From contig JALTZZ010000081.1 of NCBI GenBank assembly GCA_027051165.1, positions 1 to 50,013 of the forward strand: a stretch of DNA of 50,013 bases, written 5' to 3'. The DNA comes from an archaeon (GTDB taxonomy: Archaea > Hydrothermarchaeota > Hydrothermarchaeia > JALTZZ01). Below, piece after piece: positions 40,019 to 49,832 of this stretch (the stretch's first letter is position 1; every line of letters begins with the position of its first letter). The position numbers and the translations under genes were made by a program. The notes beneath the pieces are model-generated. The model searched no databases and was not told where the DNA came from. It worked only from the letters and a program-made list of their open reading frames with translations.

Positions 40019-41668
40019 ATGGCGTGTCTGTTGAGAATTGCGGCTCTGTTCTTATTAATATCATTGCTGATGGGTTGCTCCCAAGGAGAGAAAGAAGTGG
40101 GTGAAAAAGGTGCAAAGGAGTTTTCTACACCAAAAATCGGGTCAAAAGATTATTCTCTACAAAAACCTGAGGGATACTATGAAATAGTTGATAAAGTTCA
40201 TGGTATAAAATTCTATCTACCAGAGGGATGGATATACAGAGTAGACGAAGGTGTTGCATCGTTCTATGAACCTTCATATTCTAAAGGTATTATAATTATA
40301 CCTTTATCAGATGCCACCAAAGGTGTTGAAGAAATATTAAAACATTTTAATAAAAAAACAGCCTATGTAAAGGGTGATAAAAAGAGCATCTCTGTATCAT
40401 TTGAGGCTGATCTTTCTTCAGTGGTTTCCCTTACAATGCCGGGTAGAGCTGGTGAACTTATTGAGCTCAGAAGTCCCAAAGAGGTTAGGGTAGTTTTATC
40501 TGCCTTCAAGGATAAAAAAGCTGGTGTTGCATACGTATTCTTTTTCGATGGGAGCAAAATTCCAGAGGAGCTCAAAACTATTGCAAAGAGTTTGAGGTTT
40601 ATTAAGGAGAGGGAGGAGCTTTCAGAAGTAGATGTTGGAAACTTTGCCACTGCAAAGCTTCCAAAGGGATATACAGCTGAAGGAAGGAGTGTTCAATCAC
40701 GCAGCTGTCCCGGCTACTATTCTGGAATTTATGGGAAAATAAAAGGAGAGCGTGGTGGAAGCTACGAGATTATATATGCTGAATACAGCTATGCATTTTA
40801 TACGAGCCTTGATCTTGGATATCCATGGCTTGAGGAATATTTCAAGCAGCAAAGAGGGTGTCTCTACGAATACATAGATTTAGAATCCTTCCAGACCGTT
40901 GTTGGAAAAGGAAACATTGATATGTGCTATAAGAGCATAGAAGAATATACAGAAAGCTTAATATCCCTCTTTAAGGAGAAGTATCCGGATATACATGTAA
41001 AAAGTCTTGATATCGTTTTCAAAAATGTCAACGTTCCAGAGAATCTGAATTCCAAGCTTTATATTCTCACATCGGATACAAATCCTATGTTTATAGCTTA
41101 CGTCGTTGTTCAGGGTCTTGAGATGGAAAGCAGCATGCCCACACCATATGGATCGCTTGGAATGAAAATGATCGGCGGCAACGTGCTGATAAATACAATA
41201 GATGCGAAATCACCGGAAGAATTTTCCGTATTTATGAACGTAAAGGACACCATTAAGCTTAAAGACGAATGGCTCGAGAGAAACATGAAAGCTGCAAGAG
41301 AATGCTACGAATACTATATGAGAGAGGCAAGGAGGGAGATACAGCACAGCAGAGAGATAACAAACATGATAACTGAGACTATGAGAGAAATATCTGCTAT
41401 GCACTGGGATTCTTGGGAGAAGGAGAGAGAGTTTCAGGAAAGAATGGCAGAATCCGTGACGAGGATACTGAGCGACTACACCGCTCTGAGGGATCCAGAA
41501 ACAAATGAGATTTACGAGGTTGAGAGCTTTGCCCAGAGATACTGGATAAACGACGAAGGGCATATTCTCGGCACGGACTGGGATGTTTCTGAGAGCGATC
41601 TCTTAGCCGAGGGATGGAGACCTCTCGAAGAGAATCCAGCTGGATTTGTCAGAGATATGTGGGGGTGA
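40019..41668 (+). CDS. Secreted lipoprotein of unknown function
   Basis: 549 residues. The signal peptide ends in LLMGCS, a lipobox whose Cys20 would be lipidated. Residues about 45-200 hold a strand-rich domain (HGIKFYLPEGWIYRVDEG... IAKSLRFIKE) of the type seen in PsbP-like or DUF1795-like exported proteins. The middle contains cysteines (SRSCPGYY, QRGCLYEY, DMCYKS). The C-terminal quarter is a long charged helix (REARREIQHSREITNM, WEKEREFQERMAESVTRIL) followed by DPETNEIYEVESFAQRYWIN. I do not recognise the function. It has its own promoter and shares an upstream motif with the following surface operon. Confidence 0.75.
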   Translation: MACLLRIAALFLLISLLMGCSQGEKEVGEKGAKEFSTPKIGSKDYSLQKPEGYYEIVDKVHGIKFYLPEGWIYRVDEGVASFYEPSYSKGIIIIPLSDATKGVEEILKHFNKKTAYVKGDKKSISVSFEADLSSVVSLTMPGRAGELIELRSPKEVRVVLSAFKDKKAGVAYVFFFDGSKIPEELKTIAKSLRFIKEREELSEVDVGNFATAKLPKGYTAEGRSVQSRSCPGYYSGIYGKIKGERGGSYEIIYAEYSYAFYTSLDLGYPWLEEYFKQQRGCLYEYIDLESFQTVVGKGNIDMCYKSIEEYTESLISLFKEKYPDIHVKSLDIVFKNVNVPENLNSKLYILTSDTNPMFIAYVVVQGLEMESSMPTPYGSLGMKMIGGNVLINTIDAKSPEEFSVFMNVKDTIKLKDEWLERNMKAARECYEYYMREARREIQHSREITNMITETMREISAMHWDSWEKEREFQERMAESVTRILSDYTALRDPETNEIYEVESFAQRYWINDEGHILGTDWDVSESDLLAEGWRPLEENPAGFVRDMWG

Positions 41669-41710
41669 CTTTTATTATTTTTTAATGATTTTTAAATTTT
41701 AAAATATGAA

Positions 41711-41748
41711 TAGTTTTATTGTTAATCACCAAAACACTTTTATATATC
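41711..41748 (+). promoter_or_regulatory. Promoter block of the membrane/giant protein operon (shared motif, copy 2)
   Basis: The block differs from 39,944-39,981 at four positions only. It again has TAGTTTTATTGTT, CACCAAAACAC and TTTTATATATC. Transcription should start near 41,770, leaving a leader of about 100 bases that includes the long hairpin. Confidence 0.65.
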
Positions 41749-41787
41749 AAATTATCAAAATTTAATTATATCATGGTATAAGGCTGA

Positions 41788-41862
41788 ACCTCAAAGACTG
41801 CAGAAGAAGGATGTGAGCAGCTTTGCCTGCTGCTTGCTCCTTCTTCTGCAGGTTTTGGAGGT
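41788..41862 (+). promoter_or_regulatory. Leader hairpin that pairs with the Shine-Dalgarno of the 41,869 gene
   Basis: CTGCAGAAGAAGGA (41,798-41,811) pairs perfectly with TCCTTCTTCTGCAG (41,838-41,851). Inside it AGCAGC and GCTGCT form a second stem. Outside it ACCTC (41,788-41,792) pairs with GAGGT of the ribosome site GGAGGT (41,857-41,862), with AAA/TTT pairing between. When folded, the ribosome site for GTG 41,869 is buried in a stem of over 20 pairs. Confidence 0.7.
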
Positions 41863-41868
41863 TTGGCT

Positions 41869-42456
41869 GTGGGATCTGAATCAGGGAGTGGAGAAGGGAA
41901 TAAAAATAAAAATAATAAAGATAATGAAAATAAAAAAGATAATAAAAACGCAAAAATAATGAAAATAATAATATTGCTGATAGTGCTCTCAATAGCTTCA
42001 GCGGTTCTTATGATATTTAATAAACATGCGTTATCCATGGCTCTCTTTTTCTCAGCAATATTTCTTTTAGTCCTATACATAATGGATGCCATGACAAAAA
42101 AAGCGAGAGAAGATTTTATTAAAAATAAGAATATTGTAGAGGAGCTTAAGAGCATTTCCGAAAAGCTTGATAAAAAGGTGGATGAAGATACTATAAGAAG
42201 ACTTAATTTAATTCTCCTCTACTTGGAGGATTCCTTAGATACCTTCAGCAAGAGGGAGATAAGAAGGGCTTTAGCCTTTTCCATAACAATGTTCTATTTT
42301 ACCGTAATTTCTTTAGCTATTTTTGGAAACGTCCCTGATACCGTTGTATCAAACGTTTCGCTCGTATTTCTCGTTGTGATTGCATTTTACTTCGGCTCTC
42401 GTGCCGTTGAGGATGGAATAAAACTTTATAAAGCGTTGAGGGGTGGTGGGAGATGA
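41869..42456 (+). CDS. Small membrane protein with low-complexity Asn/Lys N-terminus
   Basis: About 195 residues. An N-terminal low-complexity stretch (SGSGEGNKNKNNKDNENKKD) leads to two hydrophobic helices (IIILLIVLSIASAVLMIF and SMALFFSAIFLLVLYIMD). A soluble coiled segment follows (FIKNKNIVEELKSISEKLDK), then two more helices (FSITMFYFTVISLAIFG, NVSLVFLVVIAFYFGSR) and a basic tail. I do not recognise the family. GTG 41,869 is chosen over TTG 41,863 because GGAGGT ends six bases before it. It overlaps the giant surface-protein gene by four bases, so the two are translated together, perhaps as a membrane partner of that protein. Confidence 0.65.
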   Translation: MGSESGSGEGNKNKNNKDNENKKDNKNAKIMKIIILLIVLSIASAVLMIFNKHALSMALFFSAIFLLVLYIMDAMTKKAREDFIKNKNIVEELKSISEKLDKKVDEDTIRRLNLILLYLEDSLDTFSKREIRRALAFSITMFYFTVISLAIFGNVPDTVVSNVSLVFLVVIAFYFGSRAVEDGIKLYKALRGGGR

Positions 42457-45400
42457 GGATTTTGATAATTGCTTTAGCGTTTTTAATCGCAGTGCTTAAT
42501 GTTGGTTTTGGAGCAACACAAATAAGTAACTGTTCTGTTATAGATACCCCCGGTGTATACCACCTAACTCAGGACATTGTAGGAAGCGGTGCGGATGTCT
42601 GTATAAAAATCTCTGCAAGCAATGTTACGCTTGATGGAAGAGGTTATAAGATAAACGGGACAGGAAGAATAGCTATACAGATATACAACGGCAGTATCAG
42701 GCTCTCAAACGTGACGATAAGGAACGTTAGCATAGAAGGTTGGGGTAAAGGTATAGAGCTTAAAAACGCTGATAACTGCAGTGTTTATAATGTTGGAATA
42801 GCAAAAATAAGCTACTATGCTGTATATCTTTACGGTTCTGGAAATGTTCTCTACGGAATAAATGCAGTAGATGGCAGAACTGTATATATAGGATCAAACT
42901 ATGATGCAAACAACATAATAAGAAATTCTGTATTTGTGAATACAAGAGTTCTATCTTATAGTAAAAATACTGTTTTTAGTAACATAACCATAAAGAATTT
43001 TGCGGGAACATATTATACATATGCAATGGAAATAAGAGGCTCGAACACGACAATAAAGAACTGCAGTATAACAAACAACTCTGGCTCTGGAATATCTCTT
43101 GCTGCAGAAAATTCAACGATAGAAAGTTGCAATATCAGCTACAACGGTGGAGATGGTGTAAAAATTGGAGATAGCAATAAGATTATAAACAGCACAATAA
43201 GCTACAACAAAGGTTACGGAATTATTCTCTCTGGATCAAAAAACACTCTTAAAGGGAACAAAATCTTTAAGAATAAGTATAATTTTTATGCAACGTGCTA
43301 CTATTATGGCGGCTTTTCTGATCCTATAATAAAATGTAGAAATGATGTAGATACAAGTAACAGTGTGGATGGAAAGCCCATCTATTATTTAATAGGAGTA
43401 GAAAACTATTCCGTGCCAAGAGATGCTGGTGTTGTTTACTGCATAAGCTGCAACAACGTAACTATAAAGGATGTTTATTTGAAAAACAACTACTATGGCT
43501 TGGTTCTTATAAATACGACAAATTCTATAATAAATAATGTTACTGCTGCTGAAAATGTATACGGACTGTTTATTGATTACTCGTTCAACAATACAATAAA
43601 GAATTCAAACTTTTCATTTAACGATGAAAATGGAATCTTGTTTGGCGGGGAAAGGAAATATACGGGCAACTTCTTTGATTATGCAAGCAGAGGCAACGTT
43701 ATAGATAATGTTGTTGTCAAAGGGAACGGAAAAAATGGAATACGTTTCACATTTCAAGGAGACAACATAATAAGGAACGCTGCCGTATTATGGAATTCAA
43801 GAAAAGGAGTCTATTCCGGAATAGATATTGAAGGTTCGGAAAACGTTACTGTTGAAGACAGCTACATATGCGGAAATCCATACGGTATTAAGATCCGCAG
43901 ACATCACCGTTTCTATTTTATAGAATCATTCAACATCACGATAAGGCACAGCAGGATATGCAACAGCTCCTACTACGGTATATATTTTGATCATTCATAC
44001 AATAACTCAGTATATGAGAACGAGATTATTTACAATAAAAGAGGTGTTTATACTCAAAGCGAAAATAAAATCTACAGCAACACTATAAACTTCAGCAACG
44101 TGCATGGAATAGAGATTTCCGGAAGCATGAATAACATATCATACAACAAGCTCTACGGAAACGGTCTTGGTTTTTACTTCTACGGTTTGCCTATGAATCC
44201 CACATCCCTATACAACATCATGCAAAATAATATTGTTGACGGAGATATCTACTATCACTTATTTAACGAAAACGGAACTGTTTTAAGAAATATTGTTTTA
44301 GAGTCGGCAGATAAAGTTAGCAACGCTGGAAAGATAACCATAGTAAACTCAACAAATGTTGTCTTAGAAAATATAACTGTAGCAAATACTACGGAGCAAT
44401 ACTCTGATTCATATGCTGAAGCTGGTATTTATTTATATGAAACGAATGCATCTAAAATAATAAATGTCACGCTGTTCTCTAATGATATAGGCATCTATTT
44501 ATACAGATCATACAACAATATTGTTAGCAATTCGCACATATACAGCAACAAAAAGTTCGGAATATATGCTGAAAAATCCAAAAATATATCTATAATATAC
44601 AGCAATATAAGCTCAAGCGGTAGCGGAATCTTGTTTAGATATTCAGACAACAACACGGTAGCAGAAAACAGTATGAGCAGCAATCGTGCTTGCATATCCC
44701 TATATTATTCAAATAAAAACAGAATTTCCAACAACTTCATGGAATCAAGCGATTATGGAGCTTCTCTCACGTATTCAAACAACAACACTCTTATAAACAA
44801 CAGGATAATTTCCTTTAAAGGCGGAACTTATATTAAAAGCGGAATTCGCATTATCAGAAGCAACTACAACGCTTTAATCGGAAACGCTCTTGCATTTAAC
44901 ACATATGGAATTTATTTAAGCACTTCGAAGGGGAACGTGATAGCAAACAACACTCTTGAATCTAACGGTTATGGAATTTATATTCATTTTTCTAATGATA
45001 ACATGTTGGTCAACAACACTCTAACAAAAAACAACTACGGAATTTATATTTACCGCTCAAGCACCAACGTTTTAAGAAGCAATTTAATGGCTGACAACTA
45101 CAGCTTCTACGTTGAAGGTGGAGAAAAGGTATCAAATTATATTAACGATGTAGATGAAAGCAATAAAATTTATGGAAATCCTATATACTATTTGATAAAC
45201 AGAAGCAACGTTGAAGTTCCCAAGGATGCTGGATGTGTTATACTTATAAACTCTAAAAACATAACCGTTAGGGATGTAAAAATTTCGAATAGTGGAATAG
45301 GCATACTCTTAGTTTCTACAAACGAAACAGAAATCTCAAATATAACGCTTATAAACAACAGTATTGGTTTAAAAATATTGATGTCTTCAAATAACAAAAT

Positions 45401-48400
45401 TTTAAACAACTACATAGCAGAGAATAGTTTCTATGGAATCTACATGTATTATTCCAATTATAATAGAATAGAGAACAACACCCTTCTTAAAAACAACTTT
45501 ATATGTGTTATCTGCGGAGGTTCTGTAATAATTAAATCAAACTACAACACCATAACCAAAAATACGATTGCTGAGTCTGGATGCACGGGCTTATACGTAA
45601 GCTCCTCAAATGCAAACTTAATATATCTAAACAACATCTTTAACACAACATGCTCATTCTGCGGTGCATACTGCAGAGGAAATGGTTACTCCGTAGGATC
45701 TGTGAACACTTGGCACTCTCCAACCATTCTGAAATATGTATATAACGGCTCGGAATTTCTCGGATACCTCGGCAACTACTGGGGAGACTATAGAGGAGTA
45801 GATAGCGATGGAAACGGGGTTGGCGATACACCATATGTTATCAGAACGTTGTTTACACAAGACTACAGTGAGGAAGACTACTATCCTCTTATGAAGCCCT
45901 TTGAAAGCTACTTAGAAATTCCCATATCTACAACATCTAAAGCTGAAGAGGTTGTGTCAAACAAGACTGAAATGCTTGAGAATATTACGGTCTATACAGC
46001 AAACATTGAAACAAAACTGTCTGGAAATTATTCTGGAGAGATGAATTTTACCCAGATAAGGATGATATATATAGCTTCAGGAGAATTTAAAGGCAAAGGA
46101 TTTCTCATAGGAAACTGGTCCTCCGTTCTTGATGGCAGAGAATATACGGGAACTTTGCATGGAATTTTGGTTGAAAAGTTTGAAGAAGGAAGAATATATA
46201 TAAAAGGAGTGCTCGGTGGAGAAGCTGAGGGTATAATTAACGGCTATGTTATAAAAAATTCGAGCAAGTTTTATGCTGAAGCTATTTTAAGCAATGTTGG
46301 AAACAATACGGTGTATGCCAGCGTTTACTTAAACGGAAGCGTGGAGCAAATTTCTGAAGAAAATTTCACATCTAAGCTCTATACGCTGCAGGTTCTGCTT
46401 AAGGGAAGCTTATCTGGACAATACAACGGTTCGATAAACGTCTTTATTACCCACGTAAGGATTGATAATTCAACGAGCCAATATCACGGCAGAGGCATGA
46501 CAATAATTTCCTACTCCTCTGCTTACGGCACAGGCAGTGGCTGGGCGTATTGTGAGATGTCTAAAAACATTACAAATCTTATCGGCTTCTTTAAAAAGCC
46601 CTTGGAAGGCATAATATCCGGCACCTTAGACGAAACTGGTGTCAAGAAAAAGATTTCAATATTTCTGAAGAGAATAGACTTGGGAAGACCACCACTAGCA
46701 GAGATAAATTTAATTCTCTGGGGTCCAATAAGAGTAAGCCCCGGAGAAACCGTTGATTACAACATAGAATATAGAAACGATGGATTAAAGGATGCGGAAA
46801 ACGTTGTTATCGCTGCACAGCTTCCATATCCGGTAGAATACGTTTCAAGCACAAACGGCGGAGTTTATCATGCAAGTCTTCATCAAGTGTTTTGGAAGCT
46901 CGGCACTATCAAGAGCGGAGAAAGGGGAATTCTAAGCTTTAGAGTTAGATACCACTGGGGGCTACGTGCCGGCGAAGTATACGAAATATATCCTCTATTC
47001 GGAACAACGAGTCCAGCATCATATACAACGATCTGCAACATTGATAAATATCTAAAATATAAGCCAACCAAGGTAACATATGCTGAAGTTGTTCCGACAG
47101 AAAATTTGAGCGATGAGCTGAGAATTGAGCTGTCCAACGAGCAAGTATATGAACTATACAACTATTCAAAAGAGCTTGGATATAACTATACAAAGACAAT
47201 AATAAGAATGAGGTTCAGCAACAATGTAACAATTGTTAGGATATTAATGCTTAATGAATCCAACTATCCGTTGCTAATCACAAACTACAACAACAGCGTT
47301 TATTTCATAGAACAGTATTTGAACGACAGCATAAGAATATTTAACAGAAGCGGAGGTATGGTATACTACTTCTTAAACAACTCGTATAGCGGTTGGGGAA
47401 CATGGAACATAACGAGAAGCCCAAGCGTATGGCAGTGCATAGTGAACGGCATTATTCAGAGCGTTCCGTCTTGGGCACTATCCAGAGCTGCAGATCTCCT
47501 AACTGGTGGGGCAAAGATAGCAGTAAAAGTTGCTCTTGCACTTCCTGATTGTGGAGGTTGTATTTCAACGATCTTTGATAAAAAATTACCCATAGATACC
47601 TCATGTGCAAATTGCCTCTCAAACGGCGTGCAAAGCATACCCTTTATTGGTGAAGCTGTTGGTGCAGCTGGAATTGTTGCGGACTGTATAGGAGATCCAG
47701 AGAAATATGCGTGCACACCGGGTTCTACAAAGACTGCTTGTGCAAAGGACTTGGGATTGTATTACAGGCTCTTTGACTTTCCAAATAAGCTTATTATATT
47801 TAAATGCTCATCCTTTGGCTTTTGGAAGAAGTCCGATTATATAATATGTGATGCACCTCCAGAGTTCGGAGGATACGGCTCTGGAACAAAGTGCACAGAT
47901 GGTGCGTGTGTGACAAAAGATAAAATAAGAGGAGCTCACGTATCAAGAATTATTGTTGCTCACGATCCTAATATAAAGTATGGTCCAGAAGGATTCGTTA
48001 AACCCGGGCAGTTGCTGAATTATACGGTAGAATTTGAAAATGAAGGAAATGGTAGTGCTTTTGGAGTTTACTTTGTTGATTTCCTCGATGAAGATTTAAA
48101 CGAGAGCACTCTTGAAATAAGCCCGGTCTATGATAAAAATGGAAGTATAATCGCACCAAAAGGAATATATGATAAGAATACAAGAACAATAACGTGGTTC
48201 GTTGGTAAAGTAGGACCAAAGGAGGGTGGGTATGCAAACATCAGCGTGAGAGTTCGAGAGGATGCTGAAGAGGGAACAGAAATAATAAATTATGCTATTG
48301 TATATTTCCCATCTGTGCCGGAGGAGACAAGAACGAACAGTATAGTGTCCGTTGTGGATATAAACGCTCCAAGATACTACAACGTATCCCAAAACAAGGA

Positions 48401-49832
48401 TCGTGTAAATGTTGGCGATTTTATAACATTGAAAGCTTATTGGAAGGACGGAACGCAACTAAACTGGGCTTGGTTGGAAATTAATGAAAGTGGAAAATGG
48501 GAAAATATAAGCTATGCTAAGCTTTTGAGCTCTGAAGAATGGAGTATTTTTGAGATTAAAGTAAATAAAGAAGGAGATATATGCTGGAGAATATATGTAA
48601 ACGATACCGCTGGAAACGTGAATTCTACAGAAATCTACTGCTTTACCGCAGAAAAAATGGGAGCACCCGCTATAAAGATAATAGTTCCAGCTAACAACAG
48701 CTATATGGAATTTCTTCAGTTATATGTTGTATCAGATAAACCTCTAAGAGAAGCTGTAGCAGAAGTATGGGGACACGAGACAAAAAATATAACTTTGAAG
48801 GGTAACGGAACGAAGTGGTATGGAAACCTTTCGTTAAGCGAGGGAGAATATTTTGTAAGAGTGTGGGGAACAGATTACGAAAACAATACAGGTATAAGCG
48901 ATGTTTATAAATTTACAATAGTATCAATGTATAGAAACATTTCAACGACAATCACCTCAAATGAATCTAAGGTTATCTTAAATACGAGTCATGTGACTAT
49001 AGAAGCGACTGCAACTACCAATACTACGCTAAACATTTCAGTGGTGCTTTCGTATAGACCTTTAACTAAGGAACTTAACAGAACAACAAGCTATGGAAAG
49101 GCTGAAAATGCAGTTAAATATGTAAAAATAGATAGCTTTACTCCTCAGCAAAACATAAGCAGAATAAATGTAACTCTATACTTTGTAAGAAACGAAGTAA
49201 CAAGCTTTGATACAGATACATTAGCGCTTTTCTACTGGAACAATACTGCATGGGTAAGCACGATAGATAGCATAAACAAGACAATACCAGATACCTCAGG
49301 CGGGCTCTATGTATATCATGCTGGTAAGCATTACGATCAAACCACGGGAAAGGGTTATGTATATGCTGTAGTTAACCATACAAGCGTTTTTGCGATAGGT
49401 GGTGAAGTAAAACAAGTTGCCGTAGTGCCAACACCTTCTGCCGGTGGAGAATACTCGCCAGAAGTCGTGATTCTTGCAAACAGCATAGATTTAAGCTTAG
49501 CTAAAGAGCTCGTTGAGAAGCTTAAGAAAAACAGAATAAAGGTCTACATAGCAAATGCAAGCAACTTCAGCGAGTATAAGACGAAACTCTACATAATCGT
49601 TCTTGGCGGACATGAAGCCTACGAAGGTATTGGTGATATTGTTGCAGAGATAACAACATCTGAAGAAAGAGCTAACATAAGTAAAGGAAAAGTATTTATC
49701 AAGAAAAAGTCCGTATTCAGAAGCGGTCAAACAGTCTATATATTCGCGGGTGCCAACAGATTTCTTACCGCTGAAGCTTGGAAGAACAATATTAACAGTG
49801 TTATAAAGGAAATTAAATATAACATAAATTAA
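42453..49832 (+). CDS. Giant secreted right-handed beta-helix surface protein (NosD-like repeats, DUF11 and Ig-like domains)
   Basis: 2459 residues. Signal peptide at 1-21. From about 30 to 1110 there is a long right-handed beta-helix of NosD/PbH1 repeats (recurring N-x-I-x-N and Y-G-I-Y-L turns), closed by NYWGDYRGVDSDGNGVGDTP near 1105. A module with GKPIYYLI and VPRDAG near residue 310 recurs as GNPIYYLI and VPKDAG near 910, so part of the helix is a duplication. Strand repeats follow at 1150-1410, then a DUF11 domain at about 1417-1523, a cysteine-rich insert at 1666-1823, a second DUF11-like domain at 1828-1970, Ig-like domains to 2160, a PGF-pre-PGF-like region to 2320, and a C-terminal unit (VVILANSIDLSLAKELVEKL... 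VLGGHEAYEG) resembling S-layer or cell-wall-binding ends. N-glycosylation sequons are numerous. It is probably a sheath or adhesin. Confidence 0.88.
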   Translation: MRILIIALAFLIAVLNVGFGATQISNCSVIDTPGVYHLTQDIVGSGADVCIKISASNVTLDGRGYKINGTGRIAIQIYNGSIRLSNVTIRNVSIEGWGKGIELKNADNCSVYNVGIAKISYYAVYLYGSGNVLYGINAVDGRTVYIGSNYDANNIIRNSVFVNTRVLSYSKNTVFSNITIKNFAGTYYTYAMEIRGSNTTIKNCSITNNSGSGISLAAENSTIESCNISYNGGDGVKIGDSNKIINSTISYNKGYGIILSGSKNTLKGNKIFKNKYNFYATCYYYGGFSDPIIKCRNDVDTSNSVDGKPIYYLIGVENYSVPRDAGVVYCISCNNVTIKDVYLKNNYYGLVLINTTNSIINNVTAAENVYGLFIDYSFNNTIKNSNFSFNDENGILFGGERKYTGNFFDYASRGNVIDNVVVKGNGKNGIRFTFQGDNIIRNAAVLWNSRKGVYSGIDIEGSENVTVEDSYICGNPYGIKIRRHHRFYFIESFNITIRHSRICNSSYYGIYFDHSYNNSVYENEIIYNKRGVYTQSENKIYSNTINFSNVHGIEISGSMNNISYNKLYGNGLGFYFYGLPMNPTSLYNIMQNNIVDGDIYYHLFNENGTVLRNIVLESADKVSNAGKITIVNSTNVVLENITVANTTEQYSDSYAEAGIYLYETNASKIINVTLFSNDIGIYLYRSYNNIVSNSHIYSNKKFGIYAEKSKNISIIYSNISSSGSGILFRYSDNNTVAENSMSSNRACISLYYSNKNRISNNFMESSDYGASLTYSNNNTLINNRIISFKGGTYIKSGIRIIRSNYNALIGNALAFNTYGIYLSTSKGNVIANNTLESNGYGIYIHFSNDNMLVNNTLTKNNYGIYIYRSSTNVLRSNLMADNYSFYVEGGEKVSNYINDVDESNKIYGNPIYYLINRSNVEVPKDAGCVILINSKNITVRDVKISNSGIGILLVSTNETEISNITLINNSIGLKILMSSNNKILNNYIAENSFYGIYMYYSNYNRIENNTLLKNNFICVICGGSVIIKSNYNTITKNTIAESGCTGLYVSSSNANLIYLNNIFNTTCSFCGAYCRGNGYSVGSVNTWHSPTILKYVYNGSEFLGYLGNYWGDYRGVDSDGNGVGDTPYVIRTLFTQDYSEEDYYPLMKPFESYLEIPISTTSKAEEVVSNKTEMLENITVYTANIETKLSGNYSGEMNFTQIRMIYIASGEFKGKGFLIGNWSSVLDGREYTGTLHGILVEKFEEGRIYIKGVLGGEAEGIINGYVIKNSSKFYAEAILSNVGNNTVYASVYLNGSVEQISEENFTSKLYTLQVLLKGSLSGQYNGSINVFITHVRIDNSTSQYHGRGMTIISYSSAYGTGSGWAYCEMSKNITNLIGFFKKPLEGIISGTLDETGVKKKISIFLKRIDLGRPPLAEINLILWGPIRVSPGETVDYNIEYRNDGLKDAENVVIAAQLPYPVEYVSSTNGGVYHASLHQVFWKLGTIKSGERGILSFRVRYHWGLRAGEVYEIYPLFGTTSPASYTTICNIDKYLKYKPTKVTYAEVVPTENLSDELRIELSNEQVYELYNYSKELGYNYTKTIIRMRFSNNVTIVRILMLNESNYPLLITNYNNSVYFIEQYLNDSIRIFNRSGGMVYYFLNNSYSGWGTWNITRSPSVWQCIVNGIIQSVPSWALSRAADLLTGGAKIAVKVALALPDCGGCISTIFDKKLPIDTSCANCLSNGVQSIPFIGEAVGAAGIVADCIGDPEKYACTPGSTKTACAKDLGLYYRLFDFPNKLIIFKCSSFGFWKKSDYIICDAPPEFGGYGSGTKCTDGACVTKDKIRGAHVSRIIVAHDPNIKYGPEGFVKPGQLLNYTVEFENEGNGSAFGVYFVDFLDEDLNESTLEISPVYDKNGSIIAPKGIYDKNTRTITWFVGKVGPKEGGYANISVRVREDAEEGTEIINYAIVYFPSVPEETRTNSIVSVVDINAPRYYNVSQNKDRVNVGDFITLKAYWKDGTQLNWAWLEINESGKWENISYAKLLSSEEWSIFEIKVNKEGDICWRIYVNDTAGNVNSTEIYCFTAEKMGAPAIKIIVPANNSYMEFLQLYVVSDKPLREAVAEVWGHETKNITLKGNGTKWYGNLSLSEGEYFVRVWGTDYENNTGISDVYKFTIVSMYRNISTTITSNESKVILNTSHVTIEATATTNTTLNISVVLSYRPLTKELNRTTSYGKAENAVKYVKIDSFTPQQNISRINVTLYFVRNEVTSFDTDTLALFYWNNTAWVSTIDSINKTIPDTSGGLYVYHAGKHYDQTTGKGYVYAVVNHTSVFAIGGEVKQVAVVPTPSAGGEYSPEVVILANSIDLSLAKELVEKLKKNRIKVYIANASNFSEYKTKLYIIVLGGHEAYEGIGDIVAEITTSEERANISKGKVFIKKKSVFRSGQTVYIFAGANRFLTAEAWKNNINSVIKEIKYNIN

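Noticed and set aside
42700-45800. CRISPR-like or tandem DNA repeats
   Set aside because: The recurring short similarities follow codon phase and encode beta-helix turns. Spacing and sequence vary and no palindromic repeat unit exists.
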